Source: Taxillus chinensis
Taxonomy: Eukaryota > Streptophyta > Magnoliopsida > Santalales > Loranthaceae
Assembly (NCBI GenBank): GCA_023512835.1
Contig: CM042086.1
Coordinates: forward strand, 6,115,799-6,179,798
Reading direction: 5' to 3'
Length of the DNA stretch: 64,000 nucleotides
Positions within the stretch are counted from its first letter, which is position 1. Every line of letters begins with the position of its first letter. The notes beneath the pieces are model-generated. The model did no database searches and was not told the DNA's origin. It saw nothing but the letters and a program-made list of their open reading frames with translations. This document shows, piece by piece, positions 10,122 to 23,092 of the stretch. The position numbers and the translations under genes were made by a program.

Positions 10122-10726
10122 ATGAGACTTTCAATTCTGTTCTTTCCATCGTACGTGATCCGTGATATCATTGTATACGTACGTGCGTGTTTGGAGAAAA
10201 CCACACCCATGGTGACTTAATGGCGCCTGTATGCATGCATCAAATAAATCATGGAAGAAATTAAGAAAGGAGGAGGAAGTATCAATGAAACAGTTCAATA
10301 ATGGTTTTACCCAGATCGTCCACTGCTCACTTAACGGAATCATAACAGCGTTATCAATAATAAAAATTAAAATGGTTAGTCACACGTAGTGGGACACAGA
10401 CTAGTAAATAGTAATGGTGGACCAAGTGTGTGAAAAAAAAATTCATAACAATAGGGATAATAATATGCAGCTATTAGCTATTAGCTAATGATAAAATGCC
10501 ACTATATATTGAAATTAATTGAATGCCCGTGCCTTTTTTATTTCTATTTATTGCTGATTAATGAATAAAAATTGTATAATGAACATGGGAAGACTCGATG
10601 CGTGTGCAGAAAGTAATTTTCCGGAAAACATTTTTTTTTTTACATTTTTCTATCTTTTGTAGAGTTCAAAAAATGAAAAATCGGAATAAAAATAATTTAC
10701 ATGATGATTTATTGAGTTAGGACCAG
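10122..10726. other. downstream region of copy 1
   Basis: Collinear with 49358-49985 downstream of copy 3 (3' UTR and intergenic). No gene seen. Confidence 0.6.
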
Positions 10727-10931
10727 TGAAGAGTTGGTCTTAACCTTGATTAAGATGAATGGGCTTTAGTTAGCGATTTTGTTTTAGTCTAACGAATACT
10801 GTTAACATTTGATGAGGTGGTTATTTTTTAGCCTTGTATATAAAGGGTCAATACAATTGTAATAAAGCCAAGCTTTTATGTCTTCATCTTCTCTGTTTCA
10901 ATTTATGTATTTATCGTCTCTGTTTCTTACA
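10727..10931 (+). repeat. 5' LTR of the Copia derivative
   Basis: 205 bp, direct repeat of 12212-12416. Most differences between the two are transitions. Confidence 0.9.
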
Positions 10932-11010
10932 TCTTGGTATCAAAGTGAGGTTGGTTGAAAGATCGAAAGATCAACATAAGTGACGATAAAACACTTACGA
11001 AGATAACTTA

Positions 11011-12179
11011 TTTTGATGGTCACTACGATCATTAGAGCAAGATGATGGAGAACTTACTACGAGCAAAGGGGTTATGGAATCTGGTCGAACATGGCCCTAC
11101 AGGCCTGGTATAGCTATATAAAGTATCATTTTATACAAGATGATTTTCAGAGTTGTGATAGTGACCACACATTGTTTATCAAGAAGAACAAAAGCAACAA
11201 AATCATCATTGTAAATGTTTATGTTAATGATTTACTCTATACTGAAAATGATGAAGAACTATCTAGACATTTTAAAGCTTCCATGATAAAAGACTTTGAT
11301 ATGTCAGATTTGGGAAGTATGAATTATTTTCTGGGAATTAAAATTGTGCAAAAAATAGAAGGAATTTTCATTTGTCAGAAATGTTATGCAGATGTTATAT
11401 TGAAGAAGTTTAGTATAACTGAAAGTAATCCAGTTAATAATCCTGTCACACCTGGCGTGAAGATGCACAGTAATTATGAAGGGACTTTGATTGATGAGAA
11501 TTATTATAAGCAAATTGTTGGAAGTTTGATGTATCTTACTGCTACACAACCTGGTTTAACATTTGCTACAAGTTTAATATCTAGATACATGTCTCGTCCA
11601 ACTGAATTTCAACTTCAGGAAGCTAAACGAATATTGAGATATTTGAGAGGAACCACTAATTTTGAAATTTTCTATAAGAAGTCTGATAATGTTGGAAGGT
11701 TGGACGCTTATACAGATAGTGATTATGCTGGAGATATTGAAGATAGGAAAAGTACAAGCGGGTATGTATTCTTATTCAACTTTGGGGTTGTAGCATGAAA
11801 TTCCAAAAAACAACCTATTGTCACACTGTTTACTACAGAAGCTGAATTTGTAGCAACAACAGTGTGTGCTTGTCAAGCTATCTGGATGAAGAGAATTTTA
11901 AAGGAGTTTGAATATGAATGAGAGACAGGCACAAATATTAGATGTGATAATAGCTCTACCATTAAGCTATTTAAGAATCCAGTGATGCATGGACGAAGCA
12001 AGCATATAGACGTGCTTTTTTATTTTCTTAGAAATTTATCTGCTGAAGGAGTCATATCTTTGATTCACTATGGGATTGCAGATCAAATTGTTAATATTAT
12101 GACCAAGCCCTTAAAAATTGAAGTGTTTAAAAAACTCAAATCTGCCCTTGGAGTATGCAGTCTCGCAGAAATAAGCTAA
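11011..12179 (+). pseudogene. gag-RT/RNase H junction remnant (Copia)
   Basis: A short gag N-terminal stretch (YFDGHYDH, a stop, then MMENLLRAKGLWNLVEHG) runs straight into the C-terminal half of reverse transcriptase at about 11091 in another frame (AWYSYIKYHF). The rest of gag, protease, integrase and the RT fingers are deleted. The RT YVDD motif has become YVND, removing a catalytic aspartate. RNase H (DAYTDSDYAGD, RKSTSGYVF) continues past a stop at 11796 to about 12179 (TEAEFVA, GRSKHIDV, and DQIVNIMTKPL). Non-functional. Confidence 0.85.
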
Positions 12180-12211
12180 CGCAAAAGTGTGTGTTAGCTT
12201 AAGGGAAGTTA

Positions 12212-12416
12212 TGAAGAGTTGGTTTTGACCTTGACCAAGATGAACGGACTTTAGTTAGCGATTTTGTTTTAGTCTAACGAATATTGTTAACATTTGATGA
12301 CGTGGCTATATTTTAGCCTTGTATATGAAGGGTCAATACAATTGTAATAAAGTTAAGCTTTTATGTCTTCATCTTTTCTGTTTTAATTTTTGTGTTTATC
12401 GTCTTTATTTCTTACA
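12212..12416 (+). repeat. 3' LTR of the Copia derivative
   Basis: 205 bp, direct repeat of 10727-10931, preceded by a purine tract. Confidence 0.9.
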
Positions 12417-13374
12417 TCTAGTTATATAATTTTTTATTGATTTTTATTTTGTGATTATTATAAATAAATTATTTTAAAATTTTTTCATATCATACTTATT
12501 TTTCATCGTAGTCAATAATTATGAGCTCAATTTATATATTTTGAAAAATAGATTCGTAAGAGTGTAACTTTTAAAAATTAGTTAACTTGAGCACGTAAAT
12601 ATTTTGATATTTAAATTTTAATAAAATTTATAATTAAAATACAAATTTCAAGTGTAATCTGATACTCATATTATTTAAATATCTACAACTAAAATTTTAA
12701 CAGAATCTACCATGTTTATTTATATCCTGTCTTTCTATATATATTTCATGTAGTGACCGATTGTACATTCATTATATGTCATATCTCTAAAATATAATAT
12801 TTTTATTATTTATAAACTTTATCACATAATTTGCATATTTATATCTTCAAGGACAACAATTACTATCGAACGACTATTTAATATTTGATCGGCTAGTTTA
12901 TTTTTTAATTATTATTTTCAATAATTTCTTTTGAATGTCAAATAAATTTTGAAAAATTATATGTATAATTCACTAAACGGCGTGAAATTATAGCTGATCT
13001 AAACGGTCATATGATATGCTCACACGTCAGGAAACATTTTCCGGTAGTCATTCATCTTATTACACGTTTCACATATTTTACCCGCCGCTAACGGGCCCAC
13101 TCCTGTGACATACATCTTTTGTGCCGAAAACGCTGTTCCAATTTGAATAACAATAATTTTTTTTGAGAAAATAAAAAGGAAAAATCACGGTGAGGAAGAA
13201 GCTTTTATAGCCGCTCTCCCTCACAGATCCTCTCACATCTATCGATGTGGACAAAGACAACAATTTGTAGCTCACATCCGAACCAAGTTGGCTGGAAGAA
13301 GCAAAGCACCAGCTTCTCCTCCCACATCTCTCTGGTTTCTGAAATTTGGAACCTGGAACTAACCGCAAGCTGCC
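12417..13374. other. intergenic and 5' flank of copy 2
   Basis: AT-rich, collinear with about 49986-50668 upstream of copy 4, including the CCCGCCGCTAACG...CCACTC stretch and the shared 5' leader (CATCTCTCTGGTTTCTGAAA). No separate gene. Confidence 0.6.
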
Positions 13375-13501
13375 ATGGCAGCTCTATTATATGCCTTTCC
13401 TCTCTCTCATCTCACCTCTCTAGGCTTCCAAAATCCCAATTTTATAAACCCACGTTTAATTTCACTTGCAGTCACACGCCCACTTCATCGTTCTCGCAGA
13501 G

Positions 13502-13538
<37 letters not shown>

Positions 13539-14316
13539 TCAAAACCCAAGCTCATCTCTGCCATATCTTCTCCTGTTTCGGTAGAAACCCAAAACCCACC
13601 TGACACAGGCCTCAAAATTCATAACCCAGATGAGAAATTCGACTGGTTCGCTCAGTGGTACGCGGTCATGCCCGTGTGCGACCTCGACAAGAGGTTCCCG
13701 CACGCGAAGAGAGTGATGGGTCTCGACGTTGTGGTGTGGTGGGATCGAAACGAGAATGCCTGGAAGGTGTTTGATGATTGTTGCCCTCACCGGTTGGCCC
13801 CTTTGTCCGAGGGAAGGATTGACCAGTGGGGGAGACTGTAGTGTGTGTATCATGGGTGGTGTTTTAATGGCTCTGGAGACTGCAAATTCATACCTCAGGC
13901 GCCCCGGGATGGCCCTCCGGTAACAATTCCCTCCAATTTTATGCTATGTTAGCGGTGCCCTTGATTATGACTTTTTCTCCTTTATTAAATTTATCTTATT
14001 CACACGATAACATGTTGCATGTTGTTGCTGAACTGTGTTTTGATGCCTCCTAATTTTTCATAAGTCTTGATGTTCAATCCAAATACATTTGATTATGTTA
14101 CATTGGCGACATATGAAAATCGAGCAGTGTCGTTTTGAAATATTGTTTGGCTTGCTGTTCAGCTAAAATTCATTTTATAGTGGACACTGATGGATGATGT
14201 TACAGTTTCAGTGATAAACCTATATGTAAAACACAATTGCTTGAGAATTTGTGTTGAGCTTTTTTGTTTTTTTGGATTTCATTCCTTTGGTGTTGGGCTA
14301 CACTAGCAATACTCTT
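13375..14316 (+). pseudogene. PTC52-like copy 2, truncated
   Basis: Exon 1 (13375-13919) and the beginning of intron 1 closely match copy 4. Three defects are visible. Five extra bases after the fourth codon (CTATTATATGCC against CTATGCC in copies 1 and 3) shift the frame. The transit-peptide region carries an expanded CA run. The codon after GGGAGACTG is TAG where copies 1, 3 and 4 have CAG, placing a stop between the two halves of the Rieske site. Homology to copy 4 ends at about 14316 inside intron 1, where hAT-like DNA begins; exons 2-7 are absent. Confidence 0.92.
13503..13535. repeat. (CA)n microsatellite in copy 2 exon 1
   Basis: A CA run of about 33 bp encoding alternating His-Thr. 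Copies 1 and 3 have only a few CA units at this place. Confidence 0.95.
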
Positions 14317-15110
14317 CCATAGCCTGACGGCCTCCTCCACTCCACAGGACCACAGCCGACGCCACCCTTCTGCCCTCGCGTGGCATGCCGCTGCAGTGTT
14401 GCCGCCATGAGCCCTCCCGCCCGCTGCAGGTCCTCCATCCGCTGCAGTGCCGCTGCTGTGCTAGCAAACATACAAAGCCAGTTGACTGCAGCTCGAGCCT
14501 TCATCCGGCGATCCGTCTGATAGTTCCTGCCTCCTTGCCCCTGGGCACTGGCACCCTGCGTTTGCCGACTGCCGTATGTGAGGCTGTGTGACAACCTGTG
14601 AGGTATGTCATTGTGAGGTTAAGATATTAAATGGGTCCGTATGGGTCTCTCTGAAATTAATAATTATGAAAATTATGAAATTGTTTTTCCGTATATAAGT
14701 TTATGAAATTGAAAATTATTTGAATTGAAACTTGAAATTAATAATTATGAATTGTTTATATGTAATTGATTTGAGCAGTTTTAATTATATGAATAAAAGT
14801 TTATATTTTATTTGATTTAAAAAAATTAAATTATATTAGTTGTGAATGCTTGAAAATCTATTATGACAAATTTGAGAAATTTCTTAAATATAAATAATTT
14901 TTTGATATTGATATTATAGATTTATTTTTAGAATTGAAGGTCTTAAAATTATTTGAAAGTAATGAATGTTTTTTTTTCTAAGGCATATATTCATATATGC
15001 ATATATGAATGATTGTTTTTCTAATCCTTATCTTTTATTAAAAATATTAGTTACAGTTTGAAAGAAAGAAGTTTTTCAATGTTGAAATGTATAAAAGATA
15101 AGAATTCTAA
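14317..15110. mobile_element. hAT-like fragment
   Basis: A GC-rich segment with GCCGCTGCTGTGC is followed by AT-rich DNA matching 19620-19720 (AAGTTTATG, AAAATTATTTG, TTGAAACTTGAAATT, TATGTAATTG). It belongs to the same family as the relics at 154 and 19073. No terminus is visible at 14317, so it is probably truncated. A perfect 22-bp palindrome lies at 14989-15010. Confidence 0.45.
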
Positions 15111-17640
15111 TTTAATATCGCGTTGGACCTCTAGGGGATCCTAAAGACGTTGGCATAGTTATCACAATTCACAAGCGTTGCACCTGCCCTATTAAATGGC
15201 TGTTGACGTCATTCATCATATGGATGATTTAGGCTTGACGCATTCATTATACAAGTGGATCACCTCTCAGGTGGAACTATTTTGAGTAGATATAGTTTGA
15301 TAATCTAATGGCACAGGCGAAAATAGAATGAAATCAATGGTTACCATCTCCATTTCTAGTCTTACGATTAGTAAAACAAATGTAGGGGATTGAGTCATTA
15401 CCGAGGGATGTATTGCTTGATTCCAACTCCAAAAGAATGAATTCCACTTCCTATTCCAAATGTAGAAGAGAAGATTCTTATTTTAGATTTCATGTTTTGA
15501 ATTCAGCCGACCATATTTACCGGAATTAAAACTTATTGATTTGCTATCGTTACCTTCGCCATTTATTGATGTCATCATTAGGGCTGTCCAATTAGGCTTC
15601 TCGTGCAAGCTCTGCTGGAACTGATTCTGGGTTTTGGATTTCAAGTGAGAATTTTCTTACTCAAAAACTACTCTATTTGCACAAACAGACGGACACCTAA
15701 TGCCACTTATCACAGCAATAACTCCTATATCAATCAAAGAGCTATTAAATGCTACTTAACACACCAACTCTCGTATTAATCTATAGGGGCCAATGCCACC
15801 TTTGTCACCAAGAACACTACATAAATTAGTAAGGGGCAATGTCACTTGTTATACACAATTAGCATATCATTAGCTCGGGCAACTTACTTATTCCACTAAT
15901 TACACAAACTCCATAAGGGGATCTAAGCCTCCTATTATGGCTATAATTTACAGTTTAGTCAACAAGCCCATAGAACTCAATCAATAATAAATATCAACCC
16001 CTAAGGTACCCCTAGGGCTATCCAAGCTCTATAACCAACTCCGCGTCAATACAACATCAAAATAACATCTAAATTGTCAAAAATGCATGAAAACATGTCA
16101 CCATCTAGCACTCCACAAGCACACTAAAAATTGGCAAGCTGACTAGCTGTGATGCCCGGTAGCACTTCACAAACACATTGATCGTGGTATTCGATCATGA
16201 CTCCCTATTTGACACTCTGTAGCGGGAAAAACAACAGCCTCCAACCACAAAGGCCAGTGACAACTACCCATCACAACCGTACAATAAAGAAAAGGCAACG
16301 TTTTTTGAAGTCACCTAATTCGTCTTACAAACCAAAAATTACCCATTCCAACATCAAAGTTATATCCCTTATGAATAATAACAACCATTATAAGGTTCTA
16401 AATCAATATAAATAAAGTTTGATCCCAAAATCAATTAATTTCAACCAATAATAAACAAATCTCTAAATTTTCAATCAACTTATTAAATCTAGGGTTCTAG
16501 CTTAATTTATAATTAATCAACGATTCATACTAGTTCTAAGCATGGCAAAGACGTGAAAGCGAAAAAGAGAGAGAACTATCTATTTAGATTTTTCATGATT
16601 GATCGAATCACCAATCATGATAGAACTATCTACTTAGATTTTTTATGATAGAACTTTTCCTCCCCCCCAACCCCCTCTCTCTCTCTCCTCTCTTTTCACC
16701 TCACGTTGTGTATGTGAACCCTAATTCCCCACTCCTTTAAAAAAAATCATTATTATAAATCATAATATCCCCCAACATTACCAAATATACTTTTAGGACT
16801 CTGAATTCTAAATTAAATCTAATTAGAGTCCAAGCTACGTTAACACTAAGATATTATCAAAACTAGTTAGAGACTACTTGATATGATATCCGAGTAAGAA
16901 AATGAAAGAGACACTCAAGGGAAAGGTAAGAAGTGACCTTCCTCTCCCAAGCTAAGCCCAAGACTGTTAGAAGAGTGACATAGATTCCACATTAAGTCAA
17001 TCGCAATCAATATTACCATTTTATTTTTGTAATTAATAAATTATGTAAATACATTATTGGTTTTACCACTTAATACAAATATATGAGTGTATTTTTTCAA
17101 GCTTTCATATTGTAAATTGATGTGTCTAGAGCTAATAAAAAATAATAAACAAAAATAATATAATTTTTCGTAACCAATACAATTCTTGTTGAACACTCTA
17201 ATATGAAATCATATTGTATCATTTGGTGCTATATTATATCATATGGAATCATATATATTTTTGTTCCTTAATATTTGGTTTTACCCTATGGAATCGTATT
17301 ATCTATTTTTGGGGTTTTGAGCTAGAAACATGTGAGGTGAACAGAAGTACAGTGACTTTTTCCTATGAGCTAATTTGAACCCCATAAATAGGAGACCTCC
17401 ATCGACAAAAATACAACACATTCGCTCTATGAGATTTCCGCCAAGGTGTTTGCGTCTTTGGACTCCCGTAAGTGACACAATCAAGGTCCTGACAGCATTT
17501 ATCAGACTCCATATTCAACAAAAACAAATTAAAATCTTATCCACAATTCACTTACTGACACGTCACATCCAAATAGCTAGATTTCGACTCCAAATAAGAA
17601 AAAGTTTGTATACTAAGCAATTAGTAATTATGGGTTTCCT
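15111..17640. other. no gene recognised
   Basis: Anonymous AT-rich DNA with short open frames lacking protein-like composition. The stretch at 15600-16760 has features seen in old LTR elements (CT-rich tract at 16665-16690) but no repeat pair or coding motif I can name. Confidence 0.5.
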
Positions 17641-18702
17641 AGAGGTATTTTTCCAGTGATAATTAATAATGATAAATAATTTCCTAAAAATGTGAAATCA
17701 CACTAGAAGGCCTATTTTCATTGTTTTTGGTTCCAACATATTTATCATAACACAAAAGAAGAAAACTTGGGGAGCCAGAAATGATATTCTAAAATAACAA
17801 AGTGTTTATTACATGGTATTGGATGTTTATTTCACTGTAAAAATAATTAATAATTGTGTCTCAATGTGATGACAATCAACAATTGAAATCAAATGAAATA
17901 ACGAAGTAACAAATAATCTGCAAAATGTGTATGAAATTTTTAGAGATCTAGAAATGAAGGAAAACAAGTGAATTCAAAGCTTAAAGTTTTAGTTGACATT
18001 TCCACTTATACTTCAAACATCAAAATATATTATGCACGTTTTGTTTTGGTATGACATTGAAAAAACCCGCTCTTGTGGCTAATTGTTTTCGAATGCCAAT
18101 GTCATATTCTCTGTATCACTGCACATTCAATCATCACATATATATCACGTCATGATGTGTGTGTGTGTGATCTGATTTTGTAAATAATTTTTTATATCTA
18201 GAAATATATACAGACAAAATATGGAATATATATATCACGTCGTGTAGACTGGACGGCTAGAATGGGCTTTGGCCAGCGAGATGATATTTCAGCTTTACAA
18301 AAGAATTCAGTGGGGACTGTAGTTAATTACCACAAGCTTTTTTCAATGAAAAAAAGAGTTTGAGTGTTGAAACAAATTGTAATTTCAACGGGAAGGAAAA
18401 TGTGAATATGTTGATACCGTTTCCGCTATCAAATTATTAAAAGAGTGTCGTTTTGCAGTAGACAGCTAGCATGTATGCATGTCATTCCCTATGCATGTTC
18501 TTCATTTTCATTCATTTCATAAATTTGCAGAGGATCGATTTTCCCACAAAACTGAAGTTTTGAGGGTGTTTTCTAGGGACCAAACTTGTTTTGGATTTGA
18601 TCAAGCACATAATTTTTAGTCTTATGGTGTCATAGATACCGTAGTGTCAATGGCTTGCATTTTTTTCGATACACATACCTATCAAATTAGATAAAAAAAA
18701 GT
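17641..18702. repeat. intergenic unit I, left part
   Basis: Matches 30990-31710 along most of its length (for example AATTTCCTAAA, GTGAAATCACACT, CATAACACAAAAGAA, and TTTTGGATTTGATCAAGCACA). It continues beyond the inserted nest at about 28464. Confidence 0.7.
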
Positions 18703-19072
18703 GCTTGGGAGAAAATATAAAAATACAAGAAAATAAAATTAGCACATCGAGAATTTTATGTGATTCGAGAAATTCTCTTTGTTTATAGAACTACTGTAAT
18801 ATTTTTACTATAGAAAAAAAATAATACCGAATTTATAAACTCTCAATTCCAATATTCAATTACATCCGATAATTTATCAATTTAATAATTCTCTTACTTT
18901 GTTTCTCTTGCACCTCTCTCTCTCAAATTGAGAGGCTTAATACAGGCTTCAAGCATATCTATTTATAGATTATTGGATTTACATAGAGACAAAAAAAGCT
19001 AGTAGACTTTCTTCCACAAAACATGTGCCTCCTTCATTTCACACTATCCATGCAATTTTTCAAACTATCGAG
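18703..19072. mobile_element. LTR-like segment interrupted by hAT
   Basis: About 370 bp absent from the matching position in unit II (near 31721). It has the look of a plant Copia LTR (TTTATGTGATTCGAGAAATT, CT-rich tract, and TATTTATAG). Its other end should be the few bases at 28446-28463. No coding part is present. Confidence 0.4.
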
Positions 19073-20748
19073 CAGGGCTAGCCCCAAGGCCAGGCAAGTA
19101 AGGCCTGAGCCTTGGGCCCCTAAAAATTAGCCCATATTTATGGCTCTCTTTTAACAATTATAATCTTATATCTATTAACCTAGCAGTTGGCACAGACCAC
19201 AGTCAACCCTAACTCTCCACGCTCTCTCTTCCCTGCGCCCAGCCCTAGTGCTCCATGCTCCTTGTGCCGCTGCCGCTGCTGTGCCGTGCCGCTGTGGCGC
19301 GCTGCTTGTGCCGAGCCGTTGCCTTCGCTAACATTCGTCTGGCAATCCATGAGAACATGACCGATTGGTATGTTTTTCTCCTGATCTCATGATTCATCCT
19401 GTATAGTATATACTGGTTACGGTCTTATACTGTAGCCATTGTGAAAATGAATGCATACTTGATTAGAGGAATATAGTTTATTTTTATGATTGTTCTTGTT
19501 GTATTTGTGTTAATGTGTTTTTATTGCTGTATTTTTATTTTTATTTTAGACGGAACACGGTTATATATAAATATATTAATGTTGTATTTTAGTATTTTTG
19601 TTTTTATTTTTATTTTATGTATTTGTCTATTTGATAAGTTTATGTAATTAAAAATTATTTGCGTTGAAACTTGAAATTGAATTATGAATTATTGATATGT
19701 AATTGTATAATTGTTTAATTTATCTTTTTTTTCTTTGTTATATTATTATAGGATAAATAAGCATGCCAGAAATTAACTTTTCAATATTGTAAATTTATAT
19801 TTCTTTATTTCTTATGATTAATATCTTTTTCTCCTTTTGAATTGTAAAATAAGATGAAATTAATTTTTCAAAAGATTTATTTTATTTATTTATGAAGACA
19901 ATAATTTCTATCAGGTATGTTCTGTTATGTAGTTTATTTTTTATTGTTGTATTTTCTTTAAATTTATAATTTTGATAATTATATATGTTTTATATTTTAT
20001 ATTTTTTCTATAATTATAGTAAAGTAATAATAATAATAATTGATAGTTTAATATGTAAATATAAATATTATTATTATCTTAGAATGTATAAGAAACAATA
20101 CTACAAAAAAATTAATCTTTAGTAGCGACAACTAAAATATTTTAGTAACGATAGGTCGTCACCGATACGTCACTAATTGTCCGTCGCTAAAAGATTTTGA
20201 GGACGGAAGATTTTCGTTACTAAAGATGTAACATTTAGTAACGACATTCGTTGTCACTAAAAAGCAAAGACTATTATTTTTTAAAAAATATTTTTTTCAT
20301 AACAATATTTTCCGTTACTAAAAAACATTTGATTTTGTCACAAATATTTTATCATAATATATTTTTATTTTTTTAAAATAAACCATAAATTAATACAAAA
20401 ACCAATAAAACCATAATTTAAACAATACAAATTTAAGAATTATAACATTTAAAATTATATTACATAAAACATCAATTACATTAAAATTTAACATGAAATA
20501 TAAAATACAATCAACAATATTCTTTATTTGTGTTCATGCTTATATATTTGCATTATCCTCAGTACTGGGTATGTGAGTAGATATCCTTTCAAGTAACTTA
20601 TTCATCCGAGACATTGTATTCTTAAGGCGATGAATTACTCTTGATTGAGAACTAATAAGCTGCTCTTGAGCCTTTATGCGCTGCTCTTGAGCCTCTATGT
20701 GTTGCTCTTGAGTCTCTATAAGTTAACAATACTCTAACAACTGTCTCT

Positions 20749-23000
20749 CTAATGAATCAGGTTGTTCTCTACTCGAGAAAAATGAGTAGAGAACTGTCTT
20801 GATTCTCCTCTAGCTATTGCTGCCCATCCTTTTAAATAAGATGACCGATAACCTAATATCTCTTGCATGATCTGCAAGTCTGTAACAAAAGGTTCATCAG
20901 CTTGATCTTCTATTGGGGGCCACTGGAGATCAAATCTTTTTTCAATCATAGTCTCCTGTAAAAATATTAATATGCATGTGTTAGAAAAATAATTACATAC
21001 AAAAAATTATAATTCTAATAAAATTTTATTAAAATAATAAATTTAATCTTACATATGCTTCTCGACATTCATTATTGTCCCAACCATTTTTCATATTCCA
21101 ATGCATCCGGTAAAATGTTTGTATTTCCCTCACTGAAACTCCAAGCTCCTCCTCAATTCGCTCATGATGGTTGGGTACCGTCACAGACCCCCCTAAGGAT
21201 GGCCGATGTGACTTCTCTCAATTTTGTTTATTTTGTTTTGCTTTCTTCTACAAGAAAACCATAATACATAGAAAATTATTTAGCATGAAATGATTGAAAA
21301 GCATGAAATTAATATTGAAAGCAATGAGAAAGCAACCCACATTGAGAGTCCAACAATCATTCAGAAAGCAGTAGGGTTGAAATGCAGAACTAACCCAAAC
21401 TATCATCAAATGGATTAAACTAACTTAAATAACTTACACTTACCATGTACTCTTCGGAGCCAAAGTAATCACACCACTCCCAATCCTCTTGTTGCTGCAC
21501 AGATTGTGGTTTATGTTGCTTTGCTGAATCCTTATTTTGATCACCTTTATAATTCTGAAAATGTTTATGTAATCTACACCGCCAACTCCTATAACACTTA
21601 TTCATTTGGAAGTCAACACAATTAACAACATCAGGAGACAAATTCACATCAAACCTATCCTGCAAAACATAGATATGTAACTCAGTAATATGCAACCTAT
21701 CCCCTCCAGATTTGTACAGACCCGCAAATATATGCCTCTACCCTTATGTAAATTGATCAATGATAATATTTGATGGACAATGTATACCTTACACCCAAAG
21801 CAGAATTTCTAAAGAGAATTTTTCTAAAGTTCTTGATGCAGAATTTTCAAACATTCTTGATGCAGAATTTTATTTTCTGCATCATTCTTGATGCAGAAAT
21901 TTGTCCCAAATAGCATAGTAAAAATAGATAATTTTCTGCATCATTCTTAATGCAAAAACAGAGTTCTTATTTATTTTCTGCATCAAGAACGGAGTAAAAA
22001 TAGATAATTTTCTGCATCATTCTTAATGCAAAAACAGAGTTCTTATTTACTTTCTGCATCAAGAACAGAGTCCCAAATAGCATAGTACATATTCTGCATA
22101 TTCTACATCATGCTTGGCCGGTAATGGCATCATCCTATTTCAAAAGTTCTTGATGCAGAATTTTATTTCTGCATCATTCTTGATGCAGAAATTTGTCCCA
22201 AATAGCATAGTAAAAATAGATAATTTTCTGCATCATTCTTAATGCAAAAACAGAGTTCTTATTTATTTTCTGCATCAAGAACGGAGTCCGAAACACACTA
22301 CACTGCATCAATACACTAACACTGCATCAATACACTAACACGCTGCATCAATTAACACTGCATCAATACACTAACTCGCTGCATCAATACACTAACACAC
22401 TGCATCAATTAACACTGCATCAAAAATGCCAATGCTATCATACAGGCATCCACGCAGAACATTGCAATGTGCAGGTCTATTTTTGCTGCAAATATAAATG
22501 GCTACAATACTGCCATCAATGATTAAAAAAGAAGATTACAAAAACAACATGCTGTGAAAGAAGCACTTACAGTAATTCGGTGATATAAAAGTTGTCGAAT
22601 ATGAATTGGAATATGCCTCCATTCGTTATACCTCAATGGGGCAAGTGTCCTAACAATAAAGCCGCACTCATTATTGAATTGTGGTGCATTTTTACAAACA
22701 GCTTGCAAAATATCTTGTTTGAAAGTAACTTGCAACTTATTCCCACTTTCCTTCAAGACCTTGTCAACCTTCAATCCCCTCTTCCTCTTATGATGAGTAG
22801 CTACAAGAATAAGAATAATAATAATAATCATAAAGCTTAGGGAAGTCATTACCTATACAAAAATTAAAAACTTATAAAAGAAATTATATACCTAAGGATG
22901 TGGGATCAGAGGCAATATTTGGCAGTGCAGAGGAAGTTATGCTGGCCTCTGAAAGATTAGTGGTATGTGGTGAACAAGTATGAGCTCTAGATGTAGACAT
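20749..23000 (-). pseudogene. CACTA second gene (TNPA / plant transposase-like)
   Basis: Exon-like pieces on the minus strand are separated by intron-like DNA. At 22523-22849 there is a QVTFKQDILQAVCKNAPQFNNE region. At 21420-21695 there is VNCVDFQMNKCYRSWRCRLHKHF, then WEWCDYFGSEEY. Around 21055-21250 are NKIERSHIGHPKGGSVT and ERIEEELGVSVRE, and at 20749-20949 the C-terminal part containing EILGYRSSYLKG. This order fits the Ptta/En/Spm plant transposase family. Exon limits are not certain, and I cannot show that the frame is intact across them. Confidence 0.65.
21830..22425. repeat. tandem repeats inside the CACTA element
   Basis: A unit of roughly 100-150 bp containing CTTGATGCAGAATTTTA, TTTGTCCCAAATAGCATAGTA and CTGCATCATTCTTAATGCA recurs about three times up to 22290. 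It is followed at 22300-22425 by a shorter array of about 20 bp built on CTGCATCAATACACTAACA. It lies in an apparent intron of the second gene. Confidence 0.8.
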
Positions 23001-23092
23001 AATGACCTATTCACGAAATTTTGTTAACATTTACATTGACATATTTATCTAACATAATTAAATAACAAAAACTGTGAACAAACATACTATCT

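Larger units (their letters stand above)
10727..12416 (+). mobile_element. Copia deletion derivative with short LTRs
   Basis: Two 205-bp LTRs (10727-10931 and 12212-12416) begin TGAAGAG and end CTTACA, with about 19 differences by eye. A PBS TGGTATCAAAG follows the left LTR at 10935, and a purine tract AAGGGAAGTT (12201-12210) precedes the right LTR. The element is only 1.7 kb because the region from gag to the middle of RT is missing. The paralogous site near 49979 is empty. The flanks (ACCAG left, TCTAG right) fit a diverged target duplication of the CTAG-containing empty site. Confidence 0.9.
5623..14316. repeat. duplicated block A (two PTC52-like genes)
   Basis: Paralogous to 43073-51605. 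The similarity starts in upstream DNA (5623-5810 against 43073-43240), continues through copy 1/copy 3 with introns and downstream DNA, and through copy 2/copy 4 until 14316 in intron 1 of copy 2. It is interrupted by insertions private to each block. Confidence 0.8.

Noticed and set aside
13245..13841. 198-codon frame starting upstream of copy 2 as a gene with a new N-terminus
   Set aside because: The extra N-terminus is the 5' leader shared with the other copies; the frame ends at the nonsense codon.
21830..22425. Spaced repeats as a CRISPR array
   Set aside because: Units are irregular, spacers are not unique, and the setting is a plant transposon.
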